Assembly: GCF_049060325.1 (NCBI RefSeq)
Contig: NZ_JBMGPW010000009.1
Span: 1-64,000 of the forward strand
Reading direction: 5' to 3'
DNA from: Vescimonas sanitatis
GTDB taxonomy: Bacteria > Bacillota > Clostridia > Oscillospirales > Oscillospiraceae
Length of the DNA: 64,000 nucleotides
Part shown: positions 7,931 through 16,361 of the stretch, piece by piece
How the letters are laid out: every line of letters begins with the position of its first letter
Position numbering within the stretch: the stretch's first letter is position 1
Made by a program: the position numbers and the translations under genes
Notes under the pieces: model-generated
What the model saw: the letters and a program-made list of their open reading frames with translations, nothing else
Told to the model about the DNA's origin: nothing
Databases searched by the model: none

Positions 7931-9844
7931 ATGCTGTTTCAGACCACACCCGCGCACGAGGAGCTGCGCGCCAAGATCCGAGCCTTTGCGGAGGAGGAGA
8001 TCAAGCCTCTTGCTTTCCTGCTGGATCAGAACAACGAGTTTCCCGATGAGGCTGTTCAAAAGATGGGACAGCTGGGCTGGCTGGGGCTGCCGTTCCCCAA
8101 GGAATACGGCGGCGCGGGGCTTGACATTCTCAGCTATGCCATCGCCGTGGAGGAGCTGGCCCGTGTGGACGGCGGCGCGGGCGTGATCCTCTCCGCCCAC
8201 GTGTCGCTGGGCGCGTGGCCCATCTTCGCCTACGGCACGGAGGAGCAGAAGCGGAAGTATCTCGTACCGCTGGCAAGAGGCGAGAAGTTGGGTGCCTTCG
8301 GCCTTACCGAGCCTAACGCAGGGTCGGACGCCGGCGGCACGGAGACCACGGCACTGGACAAGGGCGACCACTACCTGCTCAACGGCGGCAAGATCTTTAT
8401 CACCAACGCGCCCAAGGCGGACACCTATGTGGTATTCGCCGTCACCACGCCGGACATCGGTACCCGGGGCATCTCCGCCTTCATCGTGGAGAAGGGCTGG
8501 AAGGGCTTTGAATTCGGCGACCACTACGACAAGATGGGCATTCGTTCCTCCTCCACGGCGGAGTTGATCTTCAACGACGTGAAGGTACCCAAGGAGAACC
8601 TGCTGGGCAAGGAGGGCGACGGCTTCAAGATCGCCATGTCCACGCTGGACGGCGGCCGCATCGGTATCGCGGCGCAGGCACTGGGCATCGCCCAGGGGGC
8701 CTTTGAGCACGCGCTGGCCTACGCCAAGGAGCGCGTTCAGTTTGGAAAGCCCATCGCGGCACAGCAGGCTGTTTCCTTCAAGCTGGCGGATATGGCCACC
8801 AAGCTGCGCTGCGCCCGCTTCCTGGTCTACTCCGCGGCGGAGCTGAAGGAGCAGCACGCCCCCTACGGCATGGAGTCCGCCATGGCGAAGATGTACGCCT
8901 CGGACATCGCGCTGGAGGTCACCAACGACGCCATGCAGATCCACGGCGGCACCGGCTTCCTCAAGGGCATGGAGGTGGAGCGCGCCTACCGCGACGCCAA
9001 GATCACCACCATCTATGAGGGTACCAACGAGATCCAGCGGGTGGTCATCGCCTCCCATCTCATCGGCAGGCTGGGCAAGAGCAGCGGCGGCGAAAGCCGC
9101 TCAACGGCCAAGAAGCCCGCGCCCATCACCGGTATCCGCAAGCGCACCATCTTCCGGGAGGGCGACGCCGCCCAGCAGGTCAACGATCTGGTGGCGGCAC
9201 TGAAAAAGGACGGCCACGACTTCTCCGTGGGTATCCCCATGGATACGCCCATTCCCAAGGCGGAGCGTGTGGTCTCCGCCGGTAAGGGCATCGGCGAGAA
9301 GAAGAACATGAAGCTGGTAGAGGGTCTGGCCAAGGCCGCCGGCGCGGCCATCGGTTCTTCCCGCCCTGTGGCGGAGACTCTCAAATACCTGCCCCTTGAC
9401 CGCTATGTGGGTATGTCCGGACAGAAGTTCACCGGCAACCTCTATATCGCCTGCGGCATCTCCGGCGCTACCCAGCACCTCAAGGGCATTAAGGACGCCT
9501 CCACCATCGTGGCTATCAACAAAAACGGCAACGCACCCATCTTCAAGAACTGCGACTACGGCATCGTGGGCGACGTGATGGAGATTTTGCCCCTGCTCAC
9601 CGCCGCGCTGGATAGCGGCGAGAAGCAGCCCGCACCGCCGATGGTGAAGATGAAGCGTCCCACGCCGCCCAAGCCCACGCCCATCGGCGACACCTATGTG
9701 TGCGGCGGCTGCGGCTACGAATATGTGCCGGAGCTGGGCGACGAGGACGGCGAGATCGCGCCGGGTACGTTGTTTGAGCAGCTTCCCGCCGACTGGGTGT
9801 GCCCGGAGTGCGCGGAGGGCAAGGATCAATTTGTGAAGGCTTGA
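7931..9844 (+). CDS. Acyl-CoA dehydrogenase / ETF-alpha FAD domain / rubredoxin fusion
   Basis: This 637-residue product joins three electron carriers. Residues 1-380 are a short-chain acyl-CoA dehydrogenase, with the FAD loop GLTEPNAGSDAGGTET and the IYEGTNEIQR segment that holds the catalytic Glu. Residues about 420-545 match the C-terminal FAD domain of ETF alpha (GSSRPVAETL, CGISGATQHL, IVAINKNGNAPIF, DYGIVGDV) without the ETF N-terminal domain. The last 50 residues are a rubredoxin with YVCGGCGYEY and WVCPECAEG. Acyl-CoA electrons could pass flavin to flavin to iron within one chain, then to the flavodiiron protein encoded 18 bases downstream. A strong AAGGAGG precedes the start. The domain calls are firm; the electron path is inference. 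Confidence 0.93.
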   Translation: MLFQTTPAHEELRAKIRAFAEEEIKPLAFLLDQNNEFPDEAVQKMGQLGWLGLPFPKEYGGAGLDILSYAIAVEELARVDGGAGVILSAHVSLGAWPIFAYGTEEQKRKYLVPLARGEKLGAFGLTEPNAGSDAGGTETTALDKGDHYLLNGGKIFITNAPKADTYVVFAVTTPDIGTRGISAFIVEKGWKGFEFGDHYDKMGIRSSSTAELIFNDVKVPKENLLGKEGDGFKIAMSTLDGGRIGIAAQALGIAQGAFEHALAYAKERVQFGKPIAAQQAVSFKLADMATKLRCARFLVYSAAELKEQHAPYGMESAMAKMYASDIALEVTNDAMQIHGGTGFLKGMEVERAYRDAKITTIYEGTNEIQRVVIASHLIGRLGKSSGGESRSTAKKPAPITGIRKRTIFREGDAAQQVNDLVAALKKDGHDFSVGIPMDTPIPKAERVVSAGKGIGEKKNMKLVEGLAKAAGAAIGSSRPVAETLKYLPLDRYVGMSGQKFTGNLYIACGISGATQHLKGIKDASTIVAINKNGNAPIFKNCDYGIVGDVMEILPLLTAALDSGEKQPAPPMVKMKRPTPPKPTPIGDTYVCGGCGYEYVPELGDEDGEIAPGTLFEQLPADWVCPECAEGKDQFVKA

Positions 9845-9862
9845 GCCGGGAGGGTATGAGAT

Positions 9863-11074
9863 ATGTATTGTGTGCGTAATGTGACCAGCGACCTCTACTG
9901 GGTGGGCGCCAACGACCACCGCCTTGCCCTGTTTGAAAACTGCTTCCCCATTCCCCGTGGCGTCAGCTACAACGCCTACTGTCTGCTGGACGAGAAAACG
10001 GTGCTGTTCGACACCGTGGACTGGTCCGCCTGCCGCCAGCTGCTGGAGAACCTGAACCACGTCCTGAACGGGCGGGAGCTGGACTATCTGCTCATCAACC
10101 ACTTAGAGCCGGATCACGCCGCCTGCATCGAGGAGATTTTACTGCGGCATCCCAAGGTGAAGGTCATCTCCAACGAAAAAGCCTTTATGCTCATGCGGCA
10201 GTTCGGCTTCCACGTGGACGACCACGAGTGCATCGAGGTGAAGGAGGGGGACACCTTCTCCTTCGGCCGGCACACCGTCACCTTTGTGGGCGCACCTATG
10301 GTGCATTGGCCGGAGGCCATGGTGACCTTCGACCTCACCGACGGCGTGCTGTTCTCCGCCGACGCCTTCGGCACCTTCGGCGCGCTGGACGGCAAGCTGT
10401 TTGCCGACGAGGTGGACTTTGAGCGGGACTGGCTGGACGATGCCCGCCGCTACCTCACCAACATCGTGGGCAAGTACGGCCCCCACATCCAGCTCCTGCT
10501 GAAAAAGGCCGGTGGGATCCTGGATCAGATCAAGTATATCTGCCCCCTCCACGGCCCGGTGTGGCGGGAGAATCTGGGCTGGTTCATCGGGAAGTACGAC
10601 ACATGGAGCCGGTACGCGCCGGAGGAAAAGGGCGTGCTGATCGTCTACGCCTCCATGTACGGCAACACGGAGAACGCGGCGCAGGCACTTGCGGCAAGGC
10701 TCTGCGACAAGGGAATGAGCCGTGTGGCACTGTACGACGTGTCCTCCACCCACGTGTCCCAGCTGATCTCCGAGGCGTTCAAGTACAGCCACATCGTGCT
10801 GGCCTCGGTGACCTACAATCTGGGCATCTACCCCGCCATGCACGACTTCCTTATGGACATGAAGGCGCTGAACCTGCAAAACCGCACCTTCGCCCTCATT
10901 GAAAACGGCTCATGGGCGGTGAAGTCCGGCGACCTCATGCAAAAATTCGTCAACGACGAGCTGAAGAACATGACGGTGCTCAACGAGCGGCTCAGTCTCG
11001 CCTCCTCGCTGGGGGAGGACAAGGCCGTTGAGCTGGAAACGCTGGCGGACGCGATTTTGGAGTCCGTGCAGTGA
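9863..11074 (+). CDS. Flavodiiron protein (FprA type A flavoprotein)
   Basis: The 403-residue protein has the two-domain FDP layout. The beta-lactamase-like diiron domain carries all ligands: His80, Glu82, Asp84 and His85 (NHLEPDH), His148 (MVHWPE), Asp167 (SADAFG) and His230 (PLHGP). The flavodoxin domain (from about 255) has the FMN loop YASMYGNTENAA. It reduces O2 to water and/or NO to N2O, normally taking electrons from rubredoxin. A rubredoxin domain sits at the end of the preceding protein. It is last in the Rrf2-led operon. No C-terminal rubredoxin or flavin-reductase extension is present, so it needs an external donor. Confidence 0.95.
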   Translation: MYCVRNVTSDLYWVGANDHRLALFENCFPIPRGVSYNAYCLLDEKTVLFDTVDWSACRQLLENLNHVLNGRELDYLLINHLEPDHAACIEEILLRHPKVKVISNEKAFMLMRQFGFHVDDHECIEVKEGDTFSFGRHTVTFVGAPMVHWPEAMVTFDLTDGVLFSADAFGTFGALDGKLFADEVDFERDWLDDARRYLTNIVGKYGPHIQLLLKKAGGILDQIKYICPLHGPVWRENLGWFIGKYDTWSRYAPEEKGVLIVYASMYGNTENAAQALAARLCDKGMSRVALYDVSSTHVSQLISEAFKYSHIVLASVTYNLGIYPAMHDFLMDMKALNLQNRTFALIENGSWAVKSGDLMQKFVNDELKNMTVLNERLSLASSLGEDKAVELETLADAILESVQ

Positions 11075-11143
11075 CCGGCGCGGGGAGCGGAAGAAAGAAA
11101 TAGGCTGCCGCCTCCCTGCCGGGGAGACCGTATTCCGCGAGAG

Positions 11144-11183
11144 AGGGCGGACAAGCACGATCCCGCGCTTGTCCGCCCTTTTT
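11144..11183 (+). terminator. Intrinsic terminator of the Rrf2/fusion/FDP operon
   Basis: A perfect 13-bp stem (11144-11156/11167-11179) with a 10-base loop is followed by five T. Confidence 0.85.
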
Positions 11184-11243
11184 CCAAAAGAGGCACAGCG
11201 AGTCAGAACGTAACAAAACGAGTTTCGGAAAGGAGATGCTACT

Positions 11244-12107
11244 ATGAATTACAGTGCTATGATCCAAAACCGCAAGTCCGTTCGCGCCTTTCGCGGAAAG
11301 GAGGTGCCGAACGAGGTGCTTGCCCAGCTTCGCACCTACTATGAAAAGACCTGCCCCCGCCTTGTTCCGGAGATCGCCACGGAGCTGATCGTGCTGGACA
11401 AGGACGCGCAGCCGGCACTGGAAAGCTCCGCGGGCTACCAGCAGTTCCTCATCGGTGCGCCGCACTATCTGCTCCTTATGTCCGCCCGGCACATCCACGC
11501 GGGCGTCAACGCCGGGTACATGATGGAGGATCTTGTCCTCAAGCTGACGGAGCTGGACATCGACACCTGCTGGCTGACCTTTACCGACAGCGACAAGATC
11601 AAAAAGGCTCTGTCCCTCACCACCCCGCTGGAGGTGGCGGCCATCGTGGCCTTCGGCTACGGAGAAAAGACGGCGAAAAAGCTGCGGATGAACATTCAGA
11701 GCATGTCGCAGATCGATGTGCAGGCCGAACAGCAGTACTACGCGCCGAAAAAGAGCGTGCATGAGCTGGTCCACATGGAAAGCTGGAGCAACAAGTCCGG
11801 GCTTGATGAAATGATGGACTTCTATGACGATATGCTCTGGCAGGCCTTCTACGCCGCCTCCCTGTCCCCCAGCTACCTCAACCGCCAGCCCTACGGCTTC
11901 CTTGTCCGTGGCCACAGCATCTATCTGGTGCAGCAGGAGGACGCCTACACCGACAACCTCGACGCCGCGCTGGATCTGGGCATCGTGCTGCTCCACTTCT
12001 CCGCCGTCGCCTCCCAGTGGGCGGGAAGGGTGCGCTGGGAGCTTTCCCCGGATGCGCCGGACGGCCTGCCCGCAGGGCATCGCGCGGCGGCCGTGTGCCG
12101 GGTGTAG
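11244..12107 (+). CDS. Nitroreductase-family protein
   Basis: The 287-residue protein opens with the nitroreductase FMN-binding start (MIQNRKSVRAFRGKEV). It has two tandem half-domains, the second with FYAASLSPSYLNRQPYGFLV, typical of the single-chain putative TM nitroreductase group. It is a cytosolic FMN oxidoreductase whose substrate cannot be told from the sequence. It follows a strong terminator, has GGAGATG spacing before the ATG, and lies 95 bases before the second flavodiiron gene, so it may share a transcript and an oxygen/nitrosative stress role with it. Confidence 0.85.
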   Translation: MNYSAMIQNRKSVRAFRGKEVPNEVLAQLRTYYEKTCPRLVPEIATELIVLDKDAQPALESSAGYQQFLIGAPHYLLLMSARHIHAGVNAGYMMEDLVLKLTELDIDTCWLTFTDSDKIKKALSLTTPLEVAAIVAFGYGEKTAKKLRMNIQSMSQIDVQAEQQYYAPKKSVHELVHMESWSNKSGLDEMMDFYDDMLWQAFYAASLSPSYLNRQPYGFLVRGHSIYLVQQEDAYTDNLDAALDLGIVLLHFSAVASQWAGRVRWELSPDAPDGLPAGHRAAAVCRV

Positions 12108-12202
12108 CGGCGCTGTTTTCGTCCCCTATTGGGAGCATTTGATTCAGATAGAAAAACCGGCTAATGCCGGTTCCAAGCAGAAAATCAGGAGGTGTTTTTC
12201 CG

Positions 12203-13384
12203 ATGGCCATCCGAACGGTAACGGATGCGATCCGCTATGTAGGGGCGGACGACAACACATTGACACTCTTTGAAAACCAGTACCCCGTCCAGCCTATGGG
12301 TGTGAGCTACAACTCCTATATCATTTTGGATGAGAAGATCGCTGTGATGGACAGCGTGGACGCACGGGCGGCGGAGGAATGGCTTTCCAATGTGGCGCAG
12401 GTGCTGGAGGGGCGCAGCCCCGACTATCTTGTGGTCACACACATGGAGCCGGATCATTCCGGCAGCCTCATGCATTTGGCGCAAAGGTACCCGGAGATGA
12501 AGCTCGTGGGAAATGCGAAAACATTTACCATGATCAAGCAGTTTTTCGGCACAGGTGCGTTGACAGAGGACCGTATGCTGGAGGTTGGCGAAGGAGATAC
12601 GCTTTCCTTGGGTACGCACCGGCTGCGCTTTTTGCTGGCGCCGATGGTACACTGGCCGGAGGTAATGACAGCGTATGAGGAAACAGAAAAGATCCTGTTT
12701 TCAGCGGATGCCTTTGGCCGCTTCGGCGCACTGGAGCGGACTGCCCGCGCCCCGTGGGCACCACAGGCGCGGCGGTATTATTACAATATCGTCGGCAAAT
12801 ACGGCGCGCAGGTGCAGGCTCTGCTGAAAAAGGTCTCCGCGCTGGAGGTCAAAACGATCTGCCCGCTCCATGGCCCGATGCTCACAGAGGGGTTGGAGGA
12901 GTATCTGCGGCTGTATGACCTGTGGTCACAGTGGAAGCCGGAGGAACCGGAGAGCATACTGATCGCTCATGCGTCCATCCACGGAAACACCGCCCATGCG
13001 TCGGAGATCCTCAAGGGCAAGCTGGAGGGAAAAGGCGTGCGAGTTACCTTGTGCGATTTGACGGTGACAGACCTCTCCTATGCCGGGACCAGCGCATTTT
13101 ACTGCGGGAAGCTGGTATTGGCGTGCTCCACTTATGACGGTGGGCTGTTTCCACCCATGAGAGCGTTTTTGGAGCATTTACAGGCCAAGGGCTTCCGGAG
13201 CCGCCGGGTCGGCTTGATGGAAAACGGCTCCTGGGCCCCTGCCGCCGCACGGCTGATGCGCGCTGATCTGGAGAACATGAAGGATCTCCGACTGTGCGAA
13301 ACGGAGGTATCGCTACGCGGCGCACTGAACCAAACCAGTGAGGCACAGATGGATGCTCTGGTGGCTGAGCTCTGCGCGGAGTAG
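12203..13384 (+). CDS. Second flavodiiron protein (FprA)
   Basis: The 393-residue paralogue of the protein at 9863 keeps the same ligand set: His80, Glu82, Asp84 and His85 in THMEPDH, then MVHWPE, SADAFG and CPLHGP. It has a flavodoxin domain with HASIHGNTAHAS in place of the classical FMN loop. The start at 12203 follows AGGAGG; an ATG 13 codons earlier lacks a ribosome site. Two FDPs only 1.1 kb apart, differing in FMN-loop residues, may have split O2 and NO reduction between them; which does which cannot be read here. The gene ends at a shared terminator with the convergent ClbS-like gene. Confidence 0.93.
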   Translation: MAIRTVTDAIRYVGADDNTLTLFENQYPVQPMGVSYNSYIILDEKIAVMDSVDARAAEEWLSNVAQVLEGRSPDYLVVTHMEPDHSGSLMHLAQRYPEMKLVGNAKTFTMIKQFFGTGALTEDRMLEVGEGDTLSLGTHRLRFLLAPMVHWPEVMTAYEETEKILFSADAFGRFGALERTARAPWAPQARRYYYNIVGKYGAQVQALLKKVSALEVKTICPLHGPMLTEGLEEYLRLYDLWSQWKPEEPESILIAHASIHGNTAHASEILKGKLEGKGVRVTLCDLTVTDLSYAGTSAFYCGKLVLACSTYDGGLFPPMRAFLEHLQAKGFRSRRVGLMENGSWAPAAARLMRADLENMKDLRLCETEVSLRGALNQTSEAQMDALVAELCAE

Positions 13385-13492
13385 GCACCGAGTTTGGTTT
13401 CATCCGGCCGCCCGATGCATCAAAAGTGAAACGGCGTTGCTGATTTAGACGGCAATATGGTGCTGCGTGAGGCCGAAGCCTTGAGAATGGAT

Positions 13493-13532
13493 AAAAGCGC
13501 AGCCGCAGAGAACATCTGCGGCTGCGCTTTTT
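13493..13532. terminator. Bidirectional terminator between convergent genes
   Basis: A perfect 13-bp stem (13497-13509/13515-13527) is flanked by AAAA on the left and TTTTT on the right, and can end transcripts from both sides. Confidence 0.88.
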
Positions 13533-13550
13533 GCTGCACTTCCTTGCAAT

Positions 13551-14069
13551 TTACAGCGCTGCCTTTTTCCACGTCCTGATCTTCGTCCGAAACGTTCCGA
13601 AGGGCGCGACGGTATTGACATGGATGAATTTGTACACCTCCCACACCGCTGTTTTGGTGGCGTCATCTGTCCACCTTCTCATGTGCGGCTGGAACAGCTC
13701 CTCCTCGCTCATAGAATCGATCATGGTCTGGATCGCGGCGATATTTTCATTTAATTTGCCCTTCAATTCCGCCAGGGACAAATGGGCGTAGGTGTCCGTG
13801 AACCATTGGTACAGGTCGCCCAGCTGGTTCCACTTGAATTGCTCCGACGGTGTTTCCACGTCCATTCCGCGCTTCTCATCAGCCTCCCAGCTCAAAAGCA
13901 GCGTTGTCCATCCCACCTGATACGCAAGATTCTCTGCCGGTGTCCTGTCCACACCGGGTACTTTTTTATCCTTCAGGGCTTCCGGGACCGTATCAAACTC
14001 AGAAATGTACTTTTCAAAGCTCTGACGGATCTCGTTTTTGAGATCCTCTTTATCCCTGTATGTTCTCAA
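13551..14069 (-). CDS. ClbS/DfsB-family four-helix bundle protein
   Basis: The 172-residue helical protein begins RTYRDKEDLKNEI and contains GVDRTPAENLAYQVGWT and WKWNQ-like QFKWNQLGDLYQWF, the hallmarks of the ClbS/DfsB (DUF1706) family. The named member ClbS protects its host from colibactin by hydrolysing the warhead; most others have no known substrate. It lies 11 bases after the thioredoxin reductase stop on the same strand, so it is probably the last gene of the Rrf2-Trx operon. No colibactin genes are visible here. Confidence 0.8.
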   Translation of the reverse strand: MRTYRDKEDLKNEIRQSFEKYISEFDTVPEALKDKKVPGVDRTPAENLAYQVGWTTLLLSWEADEKRGMDVETPSEQFKWNQLGDLYQWFTDTYAHLSLAELKGKLNENIAAIQTMIDSMSEEELFQPHMRRWTDDATKTAVWEVYKFIHVNTVAPFGTFRTKIRTWKKAAL

Positions 14070-14080
14070 GACAGTCTCCT

Positions 14081-15004
14081 TTACCGGTTCTCCGCTAGAT
14101 ATTCCTCCGCGTAGTGGACGGCCACCGCGCCGTCGGCCACGGCGGTGACCACCTGCCGCAGCGCCTTGGTGCGCACGTCGCCAACGGTAAACACGCCGGG
14201 GAGGTTCGTGCGGGTGGATTCGTCGGCGATGATATAGCCGGCCTTGTCCAGCGCCAGCTCGCTTTGAAACAGCTCCGTTGCCGGAGCTCTGCCCACGCTG
14301 ATGAACACACCGTCGCAGGCAAGGTCGTGCTCCGCGCCGGTGTTGACATCCTTCAGCCGAAGCCCTGTCAGGCGGTTCTCGTGCAGCAGAGCAGAGACGG
14401 TGCTGTTCCAGCAGAATTCTACATTGGGCGCGTTCATCAACGGCTCATGATAGACCTTCGTTGCCCGCAGGCTGTCCCGGCGGTGGATGAGGTAGACCTT
14501 TTTTGCAATACGGGACAGGGTCAGGGCGTCCGCTGCGGCGGAGTTGCCGCCGCCTACCACCGCCACGGTCCTGCCCCGATAGGGCGCGCCGTCGCAGGCG
14601 GCGCAGTAGTGAACGCCCTTTCCAACAAGCGTTTCCTCGCCGGGAACGCCCAAGGGACGGGGCGACGCGCCGGTGGCGATAACTACCGTGCGCCCCTGAA
14701 AGACGCCCTCGCTGGTCTCCAACGTCTTGATCTTCCCGGAAAGGCTTGCCTTGTACACCTCCGCCAGCTCCGTCACCGCACCGAAGCGCTCGGCACTCTG
14801 CTGCATTTTTTCGCCCAGCGTAAAGCCGTCGATGCCGCTTTCAAAGCCGGGATAGTTGTCGATCAGCTCTGTCAGCGCCATCTGCCCGCCTGCGGAGAGC
14901 TTTTCCAGCACCAGCGTGGAAAGTCCGGCACGGGCGGCGTACAGGGCGGCGGTGTATCCGGCGGGGCCGCCGCCGATGATGATTATATCGTGGATTTTTT
15001 CCAT
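14081..15004 (-). CDS. trxB: Thioredoxin-disulfide reductase
   Basis: The 307-residue flavoenzyme moves electrons from NADPH to thioredoxin in the cytosol. It has the FAD fingerprint IIIIGGGPAGYTAALYAARA, the NADPH fingerprint VVGGGNSAAADAL, and the redox pair in CAACDG (the commoner form is CATCDG). AAGGAG before 15004 sets the start, 10 bases after the thioredoxin stop. An upstream in-frame ATG 14 codons earlier would overlap the thioredoxin gene. It is transcribed with thioredoxin and the Rrf2 regulator. Confidence 0.95.
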   Translation of the reverse strand: MEKIHDIIIIGGGPAGYTAALYAARAGLSTLVLEKLSAGGQMALTELIDNYPGFESGIDGFTLGEKMQQSAERFGAVTELAEVYKASLSGKIKTLETSEGVFQGRTVVIATGASPRPLGVPGEETLVGKGVHYCAACDGAPYRGRTVAVVGGGNSAAADALTLSRIAKKVYLIHRRDSLRATKVYHEPLMNAPNVEFCWNSTVSALLHENRLTGLRLKDVNTGAEHDLACDGVFISVGRAPATELFQSELALDKAGYIIADESTRTNLPGVFTVGDVRTKALRQVVTAVADGAVAVHYAEEYLAENR

Positions 15005-15014
15005 GGCCGTCTCC

Positions 15015-15335
15015 TTACTGAGAAAGAGTTTCCTTGATGAATGCATCTATGGCCGCCTTGGAGCCGGGGGCGACAATGGAGCCGAGCACCTCACCGTTCT
15101 TAAAGAGCAGCAGCGTGGGGATGGTGTCAATACCGAAGCGCTGGATGAGCTGCGGCTCCTCGTCGTAGTTGATCTTCCCGGCGATGAGGGTGTCTGCGTA
15201 CTGCTCGCCGACCTTGTCGAAGGCCGGAGCAATACGGCGGCAGTAGGGGCACCACTGGGCCCAGAAATCCACCAGCACGGGCTTGTCCGCGCGGAGAACG
15301 TCGTTTTCAAAGCGGTTGGTCGTAATGGTAAGCAT
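15015..15335 (-). CDS. trxA: Thioredoxin
   Basis: The 106-residue protein has the thioredoxin fold with FWAQWCPYCRRIAPAF and the cis-Pro segment IDTIPTLLLF. The active site is CPYC, closer to glutaredoxin than the usual CGPC, which should make it less reducing. It is a disulfide reductant for enzymes such as the MsrAB in this window. It is cotranscribed with trxB and lies 12 bases behind the Rrf2 gene. Confidence 0.93.
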   Translation of the reverse strand: MLTITTNRFENDVLRADKPVLVDFWAQWCPYCRRIAPAFDKVGEQYADTLIAGKINYDEEPQLIQRFGIDTIPTLLLFKNGEVLGSIVAPGSKAAIDAFIKETLSQ

Positions 15336-15347
15336 CGTAAAATCCTC

Positions 15348-15764
15348 CTATTTCTGTGTAAAGAGTCGTGTTTCAATATCTGTGATCGTAATGCGCGAGA
15401 GATAGGCGGCACATTCCTCGTTCATGTTCCGGTACAGCGCGTCCATGACCCCCGCCATGCCGGAGCAGATGGCGCAGTCACGGTCGATGTCCCCGCTGTG
15501 CCACGCACAGTCCACGAAGCGGGTGTTTACCGCCTCTGCCACCTGCCGCAGGGTCAGCATCGCCGGGTCTGCCGTCAGGCGGTAGCCGCCGTCCAAGCCC
15601 TCCCGGGTCTCCACCATTCCCGCCTTTTTCAGCCCCACCATGACGCGGCGAACGCGGGTGGGGTTGGTGCAGATGTTCTCCGCCAGCGTCTCGCTGCTGA
15701 GGGAGTGTCCGCTGTGGCTCAGGCAGACCAGCGCGTGAACGGCCAGATTAAAGGAACTGTCCAT
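15348..15764 (-). CDS. Rrf2-family regulator of the thioredoxin operon
   Basis: The 138-residue protein has the Rrf2 N-terminus (SFNLAVHALVCLSHSG), the wing EGLDGGYRL and Cys at 86, 97, 100 and 118, the latter able to hold an Fe-S cluster or act as thiol switch. It is first in the operon with trxA, trxB and the ClbS-like gene. Its promoter is covered by inverted repeats, consistent with autorepression. Start choice is supported by AGGAGG before 15764. Confidence 0.88.
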   Translation of the reverse strand: MDSSFNLAVHALVCLSHSGHSLSSETLAENICTNPTRVRRVMVGLKKAGMVETREGLDGGYRLTADPAMLTLRQVAEAVNTRFVDCAWHSGDIDRDCAICSGMAGVMDALYRNMNEECAAYLSRITITDIETRLFTQK

Positions 15765-15781
15765 GGTTATCCCTCCTGCGA

Positions 15782-15846
15782 TAAACTGTGCTTGTGAAAA
15801 GCACAGTTTATACTGTAACTATAGCAGATACAGTTTGGCATGTCAA
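15782..15846 (-). promoter_or_regulatory. Rrf2-trx promoter and double operator
   Basis: On the minus strand TTGACA (15846-15841), a 17-bp spacer and TATAGT (15823-15818) form the promoter. A 12-bp perfect inverted repeat (15782-15793/15799-15810) covers the transcription start. A second pair, ACTGTA/TACAGT, straddles the -10. Both share the ACTGT half-site. Confidence 0.75.
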
Positions 15847-15887
15847 GCTTTTTCGTCAATTTTTTCAGCGGAAGCCCTCCATAGCTG

Positions 15888-15945
15888 TTGACAACAGGGC
15901 GAATATGCGTATAATGGAAAACAAGAACAAGAATAGTTCTTATTT
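15888..15945 (+). promoter_or_regulatory. Promoter and Fur/PerR-like box of the regulator-ferritin operon
   Basis: TTGACA (15888-15893), 16 bp and TATAAT (15910-15915) form the promoter. AAGAATAGTTCTT (15930-15942), a perfect inverted repeat around TAG, follows the -10 where a repressor would block initiation. The 14-mer AATAGTTCTTATTT (15932-15945) recurs upstream of znuA. Confidence 0.7.
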
Positions 15946-15959
15946 TGGAGGGGCGCAGT

Positions 15960-16361
15960 ATGCCGAAATACGCAGAGGAGATATTGGCCGCCGTCACGGA
16001 GCTGCAGCAGCATCCCACGGCGGAGCAGGTGTTCCTGGAGATGAAGAGGGAGCATCCCAGCATCGCTCTGGGTACGGTATATAAGCACCTGAACGGTTTG
16101 GCGGAGGAGGGGCTTTTGCTCCGCATCACCGAGCCGGGTTCGCCGGACCGGTACGACCGGACGGAACGACATGATCACCTGATTTGCAGCCGGTGCGGGA
16201 AAATCACGGACGTTCGGCTGCCGAATATGCAGGAGCGGATCCGGGAGGCACTGGGGCAGGAGATCCTCTCCTACGACCTCCGGATCCGGTATATCTGTCC
16301 CGCTTGCCGGGAGCAGGAAAAAGACAATGTTATTATGAAGGAGAAGCACCATGAACGCTAA
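15960..16361 (+). CDS. Fur-family regulator (PerR-like)
   Basis: The 133-residue protein has a winged helix (PTAEQVFLEMKREHPSIALGTVYKHL), the metal-site segment RYDRTERHDHLICSRCGKITD (His71, His73) and two structural Cys pairs (Cys76/79 and Cys113/116). The ATG at 15960 has GGAGG upstream; a TTG five codons earlier is less likely. It overlaps the ferritin gene by 11 bases. Ferritin coupling and the repressor-site position favour a peroxide or iron sensor; Fur and PerR cannot be told apart without ligand analysis. Confidence 0.88.
   Translation: MPKYAEEILAAVTELQQHPTAEQVFLEMKREHPSIALGTVYKHLNGLAEEGLLLRITEPGSPDRYDRTERHDHLICSRCGKITDVRLPNMQERIREALGQEILSYDLRIRYICPACREQEKDNVIMKEKHHER

Noticed and set aside
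7931..9844. Two or three separate genes instead of one fusion
   Set aside because: The reading frame is continuous with no internal stop, and no ribosome site precedes the ETF or rubredoxin parts.
13551..14069. Colibactin-type biosynthesis locus because of the ClbS-like gene
   Set aside because: No polyketide or peptide synthetase genes are present; the family is broad.
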